Origin: Marinosulfonomonas sp.
GTDB taxonomy: Bacteria; Pseudomonadota; Alphaproteobacteria; Rhodobacterales; Rhodobacteraceae
Assembly: GCA_002732995.1 (NCBI GenBank)
Contig: NVTS01000006.1
Span: 11,034-16,334, forward strand
Direction: 5' to 3'
Length of the DNA: 5,301 nt
Shown: positions 1 to 5,301 of the stretch, piece by piece
Position numbering within the stretch: the first letter of the stretch is position 1
How the letters are laid out: the number at the start of each line of letters is the position of its first letter
The notes under the pieces: generated by a model
Database searches by the model: none
What the model was told of the DNA's origin: nothing
What the model saw: only the letters and a program-made list of their open reading frames with translations
Program-made: the position numbers and the translations under genes

Positions 1-128
1 CCAGAAACTTCGCGTGTGATGATTGCAATGATCGCATCCAGCGCACCGGATGCCGATTTCTTGTCTGTGCCCATTTCTTCGGCCAGTGTGGCTACAAGCT
101 GGGTCTTTGTCATTGGTTTCGTCGCCAT
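1..128 (-). CDS. hup: HU family DNA-binding protein, N-terminal part (cut by window edge)
   Basis: Reading the minus strand from an ATG at 128-126 gives 42 codons that stay open to the window edge, starting MATKPMTKTQLVATLAEEMG and continuing through DKKSASGALDAI. This is the helix-turn-helix dimerisation part of HU/IHF-type nucleoid proteins: the K-x-QL-x-x-x-LAE start, then an amphipathic helix ending in ITREVS. The beta-arm that grips DNA lies outside the window. HU is a small (about 90-100 aa) dimeric cytoplasmic protein that bends and compacts DNA. A Shine-Dalgarno GGAGA (140-136) lies eight bases upstream of the ATG and supports this start. The extra N-terminal residues MATKPM before the usual HU start are, as I recall, common in Rhodobacterales copies. 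It lies downstream of amn on the same strand, but the 134-bp gap suggests its own promoter. Because only about half is visible, HU versus another HU/IHF-like paralogue cannot be fully settled. Confidence 0.78.
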   Translation of the reverse strand, partial: MATKPMTKTQLVATLAEEMGTDKKSASGALDAIIAIITREVS

Positions 129-135
129 TTTCAGG

Positions 136-140
136 TCTCC
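136..140 (-). promoter_or_regulatory. Shine-Dalgarno of the HU gene
   Basis: GGAGA on the minus strand, with a seven-base spacer before the ATG at 128. This is the usual spacing and fixes the HU start codon. Confidence 0.6.
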
Positions 141-177
141 TTGTTCTGCCCGCGTTATCTTGGGCCTCATTGGACGT

Positions 178-206
178 ATTTAACTGAATGTTGAGGCAGG
201 ACACAA
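178..206 (-). promoter_or_regulatory. Candidate sigma-70-type promoter for the HU gene
   Basis: On the minus strand, TTGTGT (206-201, 3/6 match to TTGACA) and TTAAAT (183-178, 4/6 match to TATAAT) are separated by exactly 17 bases. They lie about 50 bases upstream of the HU start codon. Both hexamers are weak matches, so this is a positional inference only. The -10 overlaps a CtrA-like motif at 180-194. Confidence 0.33.
180..194. promoter_or_regulatory. CtrA-like site (TTAA-N7-TTGA)
   Basis: TTAA (180-183), seven bases, then TTGA (191-194) matches 7 of 8 positions of the alphaproteobacterial CtrA consensus TTAA-N7-TTAA. It overlaps the candidate -10 of the HU gene. A one-mismatch hit can occur by chance in an AT-rich gap, so confidence is low. 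Confidence 0.25.
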
Positions 207-228
207 CGATTAGTAGTGGGTTTTGCCC

Positions 229-269
229 ATTTTCCGCTCATTTTATCGGATTTTCCGCCATTTTATAGG
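229..269. repeat. Tandem imperfect 21/20-bp direct repeat across the amn stop codon
   Basis: Copy 1 (229-249) and copy 2 (250-269) both start ATTTTCCGC and continue with CATTTTAT. They match at 19 of 20 aligned positions, with one extra T in copy 1 and a C/A difference near the end. Copy 2 contains the amn stop codon (265-263), so the element looks like a local duplication of the gene's 3' edge. It has no strong dyad symmetry and does not look like a terminator. Confidence 0.75.
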
Positions 270-1747
270 AATGCGGTCTCTTCAAAGCTGCGTAATTTAC
301 GCGAATGGATGCGTTCCAGCGGCATTTCGCGCAAAGATTCCATTGCCCGAATACCGATATGAAGGTGCCGCGCGACCTGTGTGGTGTAGAAATCAGATGC
401 CATTCCAGGCAATTTCAACTCGCCGTGCAGGGGTTTATCACTAACACATAACAGCGTGCCATAAGGCACACGAAACCGAAAACCGTTGGCGGCTATGGTG
501 GCGCTCTCCATGTCCAGCGCGATGGCACGCGATTGTGACAGGCGCTGCACCGGGCCGGATTGGTCGCGCAATTCCCAGTTGCGATTGTCCAGTGACGCGA
601 CAGTGCCGGTCCGCATGATGCGTTTCAAATCGTAGCCTTCCAGTTTGGTCACCCCGGCCACAGCCTGCTCCAGTGCGATCTGGATTTCCGCCAACGCAGG
701 GATCGGCACCCAGACGGGCAGATCATCATCCAGCACATGGTCCTCGCGCAGATAAGCATGCGCCAGCACGAAATCGCCCAAGGATTGCGAATTTCGCAGA
801 CCGGCGCAATGGCCGACCATGATCCATGCATGCGGGCGCAAAACCGCGATGTGATCGGTTGCGGTTTTGGCGTTGCTCGGGCCAACCCCGATGTTCACCA
901 AAGTGATCCCACCCTTGCCTTTGCGTTTCAGATGCAGGGTCGGCATTTGCGGTTGCTTGTCAGGCAGCGGCATTGGCGCATCGGGGTCGGTGATTTTGAC
1001 ATTACCGGTGCCAACAAAACTGGTGTAACCACTGTTCGGGTCCGCCAGCTGGGCGCGGGCATAAGCCTCGAATTCCTCGAAATAGAACTGGTAGTTGGTG
1101 AACAGGATGTGGTTTTGGAAATGTTCGGGTTTGGTCGCGGTGTAATGCGACAGCCGCGCCAGTGAATAATCCACTCGTTGTGCGGTGAACGGGGCCAGAG
1201 GGCCGGAGCCATCGGGGTTTTCAAAGCCAAAGCCGTTGACGATATCATCGTTGGTGGTGGACAGGTCCGGCACATCGAATACATCGCGCAACGGGAAATC
1301 CATCGCGCCGTCCTGTGGCACGGTCATGTTCTTTTGTCCCGCCACCGCGAAATGCACCGGCATCGGGGTTTGCGACAGGCAAATGGTGACAGGCACACAG
1401 TGGTTTTCCAGCAGCAGCCCGATTTGTTGTTTCAGGTAATAGCGAAACAGATCAGGCCGCGTGACCGAGGTGGCAAAGGTGCCCGGCTGGTGCACATGGC
1501 CGAAACTTAGCCGCGTGTCGGTCTTGGCATGGCTGGTCGTGGTGATCCGGATTTCAGGATAGAACGCCCTGATCCGTGCTGTGGGGCGCTTGCCCGCCAA
1601 TGTTTCCGAGAAGTTCTTGCAGAGAAATTCTGTCGCGGTGATGTAAAGCTCGCACAGACGGTCAACCGCCGCTGTCGCATCGGTGAATTCCTCGGGCGTT
1701 ACGGTCGGCGGTGTCAGGGTTTCGGCATCGGCCACAGGTATGTTCAT
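263..1747 (-). CDS. amn: AMP nucleosidase
   Basis: Cleaves the N-glycosidic bond of AMP to give adenine and D-ribose 5-phosphate (EC 3.2.2.4) in the cytoplasm. At 494 aa it is close to the E. coli Amn length (about 484 aa). The N-terminal half (to about residue 270) fits the Amn-specific alpha/beta domain, with blocks such as SFGHVHQPGTF (81-91) and FRYYLKQQIGLLLENH (101-116). The C-terminal half is the nucleoside-phosphorylase-like catalytic domain: LVNIGVGPSNAKTATDHI (283-300), AWIMVGHCAGLR (307-318), DMESATIAANGFRFRVPYG (412-430) and SDKPLHGELK (436-445). Asp437 sits where this fold has its purine-contacting Asp. The start is set by a GAGGAT Shine-Dalgarno with good spacing and by the ATGA overlap with ade, which implies translational coupling. 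No truncation or missing key motif is seen. The neighbour makes the next step of the pathway, which strengthens the call. Confidence 0.95.
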   Translation of the reverse strand: MNIPVADAETLTPPTVTPEEFTDATAAVDRLCELYITATEFLCKNFSETLAGKRPTARIRAFYPEIRITTTSHAKTDTRLSFGHVHQPGTFATSVTRPDLFRYYLKQQIGLLLENHCVPVTICLSQTPMPVHFAVAGQKNMTVPQDGAMDFPLRDVFDVPDLSTTNDDIVNGFGFENPDGSGPLAPFTAQRVDYSLARLSHYTATKPEHFQNHILFTNYQFYFEEFEAYARAQLADPNSGYTSFVGTGNVKITDPDAPMPLPDKQPQMPTLHLKRKGKGGITLVNIGVGPSNAKTATDHIAVLRPHAWIMVGHCAGLRNSQSLGDFVLAHAYLREDHVLDDDLPVWVPIPALAEIQIALEQAVAGVTKLEGYDLKRIMRTGTVASLDNRNWELRDQSGPVQRLSQSRAIALDMESATIAANGFRFRVPYGTLLCVSDKPLHGELKLPGMASDFYTTQVARHLHIGIRAMESLREMPLERIHSRKLRSFEETAFL

Positions 1748-3552
1748 TTATTATCCTCGAATAATTCTGTCAGTTCAAATTTTGTCACATCCACCAGCCC
1801 AAGGTCCGATATCCGCAATTCGGGGATCACCACCAAGGCCAGCAGGGAATGTTGCATATAGGCGTTGTTCAGGGTGCAACCGCAGGTCTCCATCGCCTCG
1901 ACCATGTTTTGGGCGGCGGCCGCCATCTCGACCGCGGGGGCATCCGACATCAGGCCAGCGATCGGCAATTGCACCAGCGCAAGCTCTTTGCCATCCTTCC
2001 ACACAGAAACACCGCCACCGACTTCGCCCAAACGGTTTGCCGCAAGCGCCATGTCTTCGCGCGAGGTGCCAACCACGATCATGTGGTGGCTGTCATGCGC
2101 CACCGATGAGGCCATCGCCATCCGGCCCTTGTAGCCGAAACCCGACACAAAGCCGTTCACCACATCGCCCGTGGCGCGGTGGCGTTCGACCAGTGCGATC
2201 TGGCAGACGTCGTTTGGCTCGTCAGATAAAACCAGCCCGTCCTGCACGTCCAATTCAGCGCTCAGCGCCTTGGTCGGCGCTTGGTTCTCGACCACGCCGA
2301 TCACCTTGACCTTGACCGCGTTGGCCCCGTCCGGTGCCTTGATCTCGAAATCAGTTGCCTCAAGGTGCTTGCCCAGATGCACGGTGCCGCGGGCATCCTC
2401 CGGCCAGTCCAGATGCGGACACTCCACCTTGATTTCACCCGCTTCGGCCACAACCACACCGCGCGCGATCACCGTTTCAATCGGCAGGGTTTTCAAATCC
2501 GAGGTCAGGATCATATCGGCGCGGCGCCCCGGCGCGATAGAACCCAGCTCGCGCTCCAGCCCGAAATGCGTCGCGGTGTTGATCGTCGCCATTTGCAGCG
2601 CGATCAACGGATCACACCCGCAATCAATCGCATGGCGCACCACGCGGTTCATATGGCCATCATTCACCAAGGTGCCGGAATGGCTATCATCCGTGCAAAG
2701 GATAAAGTTGCGCGGATCCAGCCCCTTTTCGGTCACTGCGGTGATCTGGGTTTCCACATCATACCACGCGCTGCCCAACCGCATCATCGAGCGCATCCCA
2801 AGCCGGGCCCGCGCAATTGCATCGGCCTCGCAGGTGCCTTCATGCTCATCCGCAGGGCCGCCGGCCACATAGGCATGAAACGGCAGGCCCAGATCGGGGC
2901 TGGCGTAATGGCCGCCCACGACCTTGCCTGCGTTTTGCGTCGCGGCAATTTCCGCCAGCATTTTCGGGTCGGCATTGATCACACCGGGGAAGTTCATCAT
3001 CTCGCCCAGACCAATGATGCCGGGCCACGTCATCGCCTCGGCCACATCCTCGGGGCTGATTTCATAACCGGTGGTTTCCAGACCAGGTGCTGATGGCGCA
3101 CAGGACGGCATCTGGGTGAAAATGTTGATCGGCTGCATCATCGCCTCATCGTGCATCAGCCGCACACCGCGCAGGCCCAGAACATTGGCGATTTCATGCG
3201 GGTCGGTGAACATGGAGGTGGTGCCATGCGGAATCACCGCGCGGGCGAATTCCGCAGGGATCAGCATCCCGGATTCAATATGCATATGCGCATCACACAG
3301 ACCGGGGATCATGTAGCGCCCCTTGGCCTCGATCACCACTGTGTCGTCACCAATGCAGTGGCGCCCGTCCGGCCCGCAGTAGGCGAATCGTCCGTCCTTG
3401 ATAGCGATGTCGTGATTTTCCAGAACCTCGCGGGTCTGGACATTCACCCATTTGCCGCCGGTGATGACCATGTCGGCTGGCGTGCGCCCTGCCGCAACAG
3501 AGATCAGATTGGCCGCGCATTGGGCCCATGTTTTGAGAGTTGTGTTTTCCAT
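1744..3552 (-). CDS. ade: Adenine deaminase
   Basis: Hydrolyses adenine to hypoxanthine and ammonia (EC 3.5.4.2). At 602 aa it is close to E. coli Ade (588 aa), a metal-dependent amidohydrolase. In order: a small N-terminal beta domain (about 25-82), then the TIM barrel with GLCDAHMHIESGM (84-96; metal ligands H89 and H91), FTDPHEIANVLG (115-126), GLGEMMNFPGV (181-191; E184), GGHYASPDLG (213-222; H215), and ILCTDDSHSG (284-293) carrying the catalytic Asp region. SIAPGRRADMIL (338-349) closes the barrel. The C-terminal Ade domain carries VAHDSHHMIVVG (484-495) and QLPIAGLMS (528-536), both diagnostic of Ade rather than other amidohydrolases. The ATG at 3552 has a close AGGTA upstream (3558-3554), with a tighter spacing than ideal. 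It is the first gene of a two-gene unit with amn, and its stop TGA overlaps the amn ATG. Control probably sits in the divergent region 3553-3679. Confidence 0.96.
   Translation of the reverse strand: MENTTLKTWAQCAANLISVAAGRTPADMVITGGKWVNVQTREVLENHDIAIKDGRFAYCGPDGRHCIGDDTVVIEAKGRYMIPGLCDAHMHIESGMLIPAEFARAVIPHGTTSMFTDPHEIANVLGLRGVRLMHDEAMMQPINIFTQMPSCAPSAPGLETTGYEISPEDVAEAMTWPGIIGLGEMMNFPGVINADPKMLAEIAATQNAGKVVGGHYASPDLGLPFHAYVAGGPADEHEGTCEADAIARARLGMRSMMRLGSAWYDVETQITAVTEKGLDPRNFILCTDDSHSGTLVNDGHMNRVVRHAIDCGCDPLIALQMATINTATHFGLERELGSIAPGRRADMILTSDLKTLPIETVIARGVVVAEAGEIKVECPHLDWPEDARGTVHLGKHLEATDFEIKAPDGANAVKVKVIGVVENQAPTKALSAELDVQDGLVLSDEPNDVCQIALVERHRATGDVVNGFVSGFGYKGRMAMASSVAHDSHHMIVVGTSREDMALAANRLGEVGGGVSVWKDGKELALVQLPIAGLMSDAPAVEMAAAAQNMVEAMETCGCTLNNAYMQHSLLALVVIPELRISDLGLVDVTKFELTELFEDNK
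1753..1758 (-). promoter_or_regulatory. amn Shine-Dalgarno inside the 3' end of ade
   Basis: GAGGAT on the minus strand, encoding the Glu-Asp of the last ade codons. Seven bases separate GAGG from the amn ATG. With the ATGA overlap it supports re-initiation of ribosomes finishing ade. Confidence 0.7.
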
Positions 3553-3589
3553 TTACCTATTGTCGTCAGTTTAGGGGATGATGCAAGCC

Positions 3590-3617
3590 CTGAAAGTGCA
3601 TGGCGGGTATGTATAAA
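3590..3617 (+). promoter_or_regulatory. Candidate promoter for the aldolase-like gene
   Basis: CTGAAA (3590-3595, 4/6 match to TTGACA) and TATAAA (3612-3617, 5/6 match to TATAAT) are separated by 16 bases on the plus strand. Transcription would start near 3624, inside the array of TCCATA repeats, so a protein bound there could block it. The -10 is good and the -35 only fair. No matching minus-strand promoter for ade of similar quality was found. Confidence 0.35.
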
Positions 3618-3648
3618 ATCCATATGTTTTCCATACCTTTTCCATACG
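3616..3648. repeat. Three 11-bp direct repeats with TCCATA core, likely operator
   Basis: The units are AAATCCATATG (3616-3626), TTTTCCATACC (3627-3637) and TTTTCCATACG (3638-3648). The TCCATA core occurs at 3619, 3630 and 3641, exactly 11 bp apart, so all copies face the same side of the helix. The last two units differ at only one position. Their place between divergent genes and just downstream of a candidate -10 suggests a binding site for a regulator, but no regulator gene is in view. Confidence 0.6.
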
Positions 3649-3679
3649 CCGAAAATTATGTCGCAAACACTCTAGAAGG

Positions 3680-4473
3680 GTGGTGCTAATTCCCCCAAAC
3701 TCGACACAGAAATCAGGGGTTAAGAACACCCTGCCCCACCCAAACATCGACCACTGGCAGGAGCGTGTCGACCTTGCCGCCGCCTTTCGCTGGACCGCGC
3801 GTCTGAACATGTACGAAGGCGTGGCCAACCACTTCTCGCTCGCTATTAACGACGATGGCACCCGGTTCCTGATGAACCCGAACCAGATGCATTTCAGCCG
3901 GATCAAGGCCTCCGACATGCTGGTGGTTGACGCCAATGACGCGGGCACCCTGCAAGGCCCGAACGCGCCGGACCCGACCGCTTGGGGCTTGCATGCTGGT
4001 CTGCATCGTCATTGCCCGCACGCCCGCTGCGCCATGCATGTGCATTCGATCCACGCCACGGTTCTGGCCGCCTTGGCCGATTCAAATCTGCCGCCGATTG
4101 ACCGGAATTGCGCGACGTTCTTCAACCGGTATGTGATTGACGATGCCTATGGCGGGTTGGCGTTCGAGGAGGAAGGCAAACGCTGTGCCACCCTGCTGAG
4201 CGACCCGAAAAAGAAGGTGATGATCATGGGAAACCACGGGGTGATGGTGATTGGTGCAACGGTGGCCGAAACCTTCAACCGGCTGTTCTATTTTGAACGC
4301 GCTGCAGAGACCTACATTCGTGCCCTGCAAACCGGCCAGCCCTTGCGCATCCTGCCCGATGATATCGCCGAAAAACCGCGCGGGAGCTTGAGGAATACCC
4401 CGAACAAGACAGCCGCCATCTGGCGGAACTCAAGGCAATTCTGGACGAGGAAGGCTCCAGTTATTCAAGCTAG
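3680..4473 (+). CDS. Class II aldolase/adducin family protein, frameshifted near its 3' end
   Basis: The sequence matches the class II aldolase/adducin fold: NHFSLAINDDG (50-60), FLMNPNQMHFSRI (63-75), AMHVHSIHATVLAAL (118-132) and MIMGNHGVMVIG (181-192), numbered from GTG 3680. The three zinc histidines of the fold are present (H120, H122, H186). The position of the FucA catalytic Glu73 is Ala101, so classical lyase activity is doubtful and the substrate is unknown. After GAA AAA at 4370-4375 the frame is off by one base. Restoring one A to the A5 run (4371-4375) continues EKTARELEEYPEQ and ends GSSYSS at TAG 4471-4473, giving about 265 aa, the usual family size. Unrepaired, the frame runs to 4744 antisense to the PBP gene with no family-like sequence. 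The start is uncertain: GTG 3680, GTG 3683 or a rarer codon such as ATT 3689, following AGAAGG (3674-3679); no ATG is in frame upstream. Confidence 0.85.
4371..4375 (+). other. A5 run at the frameshift point of the aldolase-like gene
   Basis: Five A residues sit where six would keep the family-like C-terminus in frame. This may be a sequencing or assembly homopolymer error, or a true inactivating or extending mutation. Translational slippage back one base on AAA is possible here, but the run is shorter than the usual A6-A7 bacterial slippery sites. Confidence 0.7.
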
Positions 4474-4475
4474 GA

Positions 4476-5301
4476 TTACCTGCGCAACATCCCCTCCAGA
4501 ACATCCAGCAACAGCTTCTCGGCAATCTCGTCCTCGCTTATTTGCGTTCTGGGTTTGCGCGGCCGGGTCGGCGTCGGCGTTGTGGCGGGGGCCGCATTTT
4601 TGGGCACGATCATCGGCAGCGGTTTTGGCGAAACCCCCTCATGGACCCGCACCATGGTTTCGTGCCATATGTCCGCGGGCAGACCCCCGCCGGTCACACC
4701 CTTTAGTGGCGTGTTGTCGTCATACCCCATCCACACACCGGTGACATAATCCGCGGAAAACCCGATGAACCACGCATCGCGGGCCTTTTGCGTCGTGCCG
4801 GTTTTACCCGCCACTTGGCGATCGTCCAGCTTGGCGCGCTGTCCGGTTCCATTCTCGACAACCTGATGCATCATATAGATCAGACCGCCCGCCGCGGTTC
4901 TGCTGATCACCCGCTCGCCCAGACCTCCCTCTTGGTGCATCAGCGCCTCGGTGTCGCCCTGAAGGCGCAATTCGATCAGCCCGTAGGGCGTCACACTGCG
5001 CCCGCCGTTCAGGATACCGGCATAAGCACCGGTCATTTCAATCAGGGTTGATTCCGAGGCCCCGAGAGCCACAGCAGGGCCAGCGGCCAGATCATTCCTG
5101 ATCCCGAAATCTGTCGCAATTTTGCGCACATTATCACTGCCAACATTTTGTGAAACCCGCACGGTTGCGGTGTTCAGCGAGCGCATCAAGGCCTCGGTCA
5201 GGGTCACCCGACCAAAATATTTATCGTTATAGTTCTTGGGGTTCCACGGGCCGGAACCGGATATCTTTATCGTCAACGGCGCGTCTTTTACGAAATCACT
5301 A
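4476..5301 (-). CDS. PBP1A-family penicillin-binding protein, C-terminal part (cut by window edge)
   Basis: This is the C-terminal 274 residues of a class A PBP, a periplasmic, inner-membrane-anchored enzyme that polymerises and cross-links peptidoglycan. The reading frame is open through 5301, so there is no start codon in view; TTG at 5276 is internal. Visible transpeptidase hallmarks are WNPKNYNDKYFGRVTLTEAL (from residue 19), the SxN motif SLN (41-43, bases 5180-5172), and KTGTT (166-170, bases 4805-4791) followed by DAWFIGFSADYVTGVWMGYD and a GGGLPADIW segment. The catalytic Ser of SxxK and the glycosyltransferase domain lie beyond the right edge. After the catalytic fold comes a Pro/Thr/Arg-rich linker (near 238-253) and an acidic-amphipathic tail ending EGMLRR. 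The stop is two bases from the stop of the convergent aldolase-like gene. PBP1A versus another class A paralogue cannot be told from this part. Confidence 0.92.
   Translation of the reverse strand, partial: SDFVKDAPLTIKISGSGPWNPKNYNDKYFGRVTLTEALMRSLNTATVRVSQNVGSDNVRKIATDFGIRNDLAAGPAVALGASESTLIEMTGAYAGILNGGRSVTPYGLIELRLQGDTEALMHQEGGLGERVISRTAAGGLIYMMHQVVENGTGQRAKLDDRQVAGKTGTTQKARDAWFIGFSADYVTGVWMGYDDNTPLKGVTGGGLPADIWHETMVRVHEGVSPKPLPMIVPKNAAPATTPTPTRPRKPRTQISEDEIAEKLLLDVLEGMLRR

Larger units (their letters stand above)
3553..3679. promoter_or_regulatory. Divergent intergenic control region between ade and the aldolase-like gene
   Basis: This 127-bp stretch separates the minus-strand ade from the plus-strand class II aldolase gene and is much more AT-rich than the flanking genes from about 3608 onward. 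It should contain promoters for both directions. It holds three phased TCCATA hexamers (3619-3646), a possible plus-strand promoter, the CATATG palindrome (3621-3626) and a loose ATGCA-N11-TGCAT dyad (3581-3601). I see no recognisable purine riboswitch core in the ade leader. Confidence 0.6.

Noticed and set aside
217..229. TGGG-TTTTG-CCCA hairpin as an amn terminator
   Set aside because: The stem is only four base pairs and there is no T-run after it on the minus strand.
223..444. Small 73-aa plus-strand open frame opposite the 3' end of amn
   Set aside because: Most of it is antisense to amn, it begins in the repeat region, and it has no recognisable features.
1683..2309. Plus-strand 208-aa open frame antisense to ade and amn
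   Set aside because: It is very rich in Pro, Arg and Ser, lies wholly opposite two well-supported genes, and has no recognisable domain. It is a high-G+C shadow frame.
2171..3093. Two long plus-strand open frames opposite ade (2171-2872 and 2281-3093)
   Set aside because: Both are antisense to a clear adenine deaminase gene, overlap each other, and show no family motif or convincing ribosome binding site.
3581..3601. ATGCA-N11-TGCAT dyad as a LysR-type operator
   Set aside because: Only five base pairs per arm, the inner bases do not fit the T-N11-A box, and no LysR gene is nearby.
3553..3650. Purine riboswitch in the ade leader
   Set aside because: An adenine-handling gene makes this tempting, but I could not find the conserved junction core or the paired stems of a purine riboswitch.
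4376..4744. Long C-terminal extension of the aldolase-like protein as a real fused domain
   Set aside because: The sequence is antisense to the PBP catalytic domain and has no domain character, while the shifted frame gives a family-like tail of normal length.

Overview
The window looks like a piece of an alphaproteobacterial chromosome, most likely Rhodobacterales (Roseobacter group). This rests on the moderately high G+C, the alphaproteobacterial look of the proteins (an HU starting MATKPMTKTQL, an AMP nucleosidase, a PBP1A-family C-terminus) and general recall of these families. No search was run, so the taxonomic call is an inference.

Layout. At the left edge (1-128, minus) is the N-terminus of an HU-type nucleoid protein, cut by the window start. 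A 134-bp gap follows. It holds a plausible hup promoter, a near-match to a CtrA site and a short tandem repeat that overlaps the amn stop codon. Next comes a tight two-gene minus-strand unit, read right to left. Adenine deaminase (ade, 1744-3552) leads into AMP nucleosidase (amn, 263-1747) through a 4-base ATGA stop/start overlap, with a good Shine-Dalgarno inside the end of ade. A 127-bp AT-rich divergent intergenic region (3553-3679) separates ade from a plus-strand class II aldolase/adducin-family gene. That gene carries a single-base frameshift at an A5 run near its 3' end. Its restored frame stops at 4473, two bases before the stop codon of a convergent, minus-strand PBP1A-family penicillin-binding protein gene (4476-5301) that runs off the right edge.

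Function. Amn splits AMP into adenine and ribose 5-phosphate, and Ade deaminates adenine to hypoxanthine and ammonia. The coupled pair is therefore a compact AMP-to-hypoxanthine route for adenylate breakdown or purine interconversion. HU, the aldolase-like protein and the PBP have no obvious pathway link to it.

Points most worth a second look are: three TCCATA hexamers spaced exactly 11 bp apart in the divergent promoter region; the aldolase-like protein keeping its three zinc histidines but having Ala where FucA has its catalytic Glu; the frameshift in that gene; and the ade-amn coupling. I see no mobile element, CRISPR array, RNA gene or clearly new multi-gene system.
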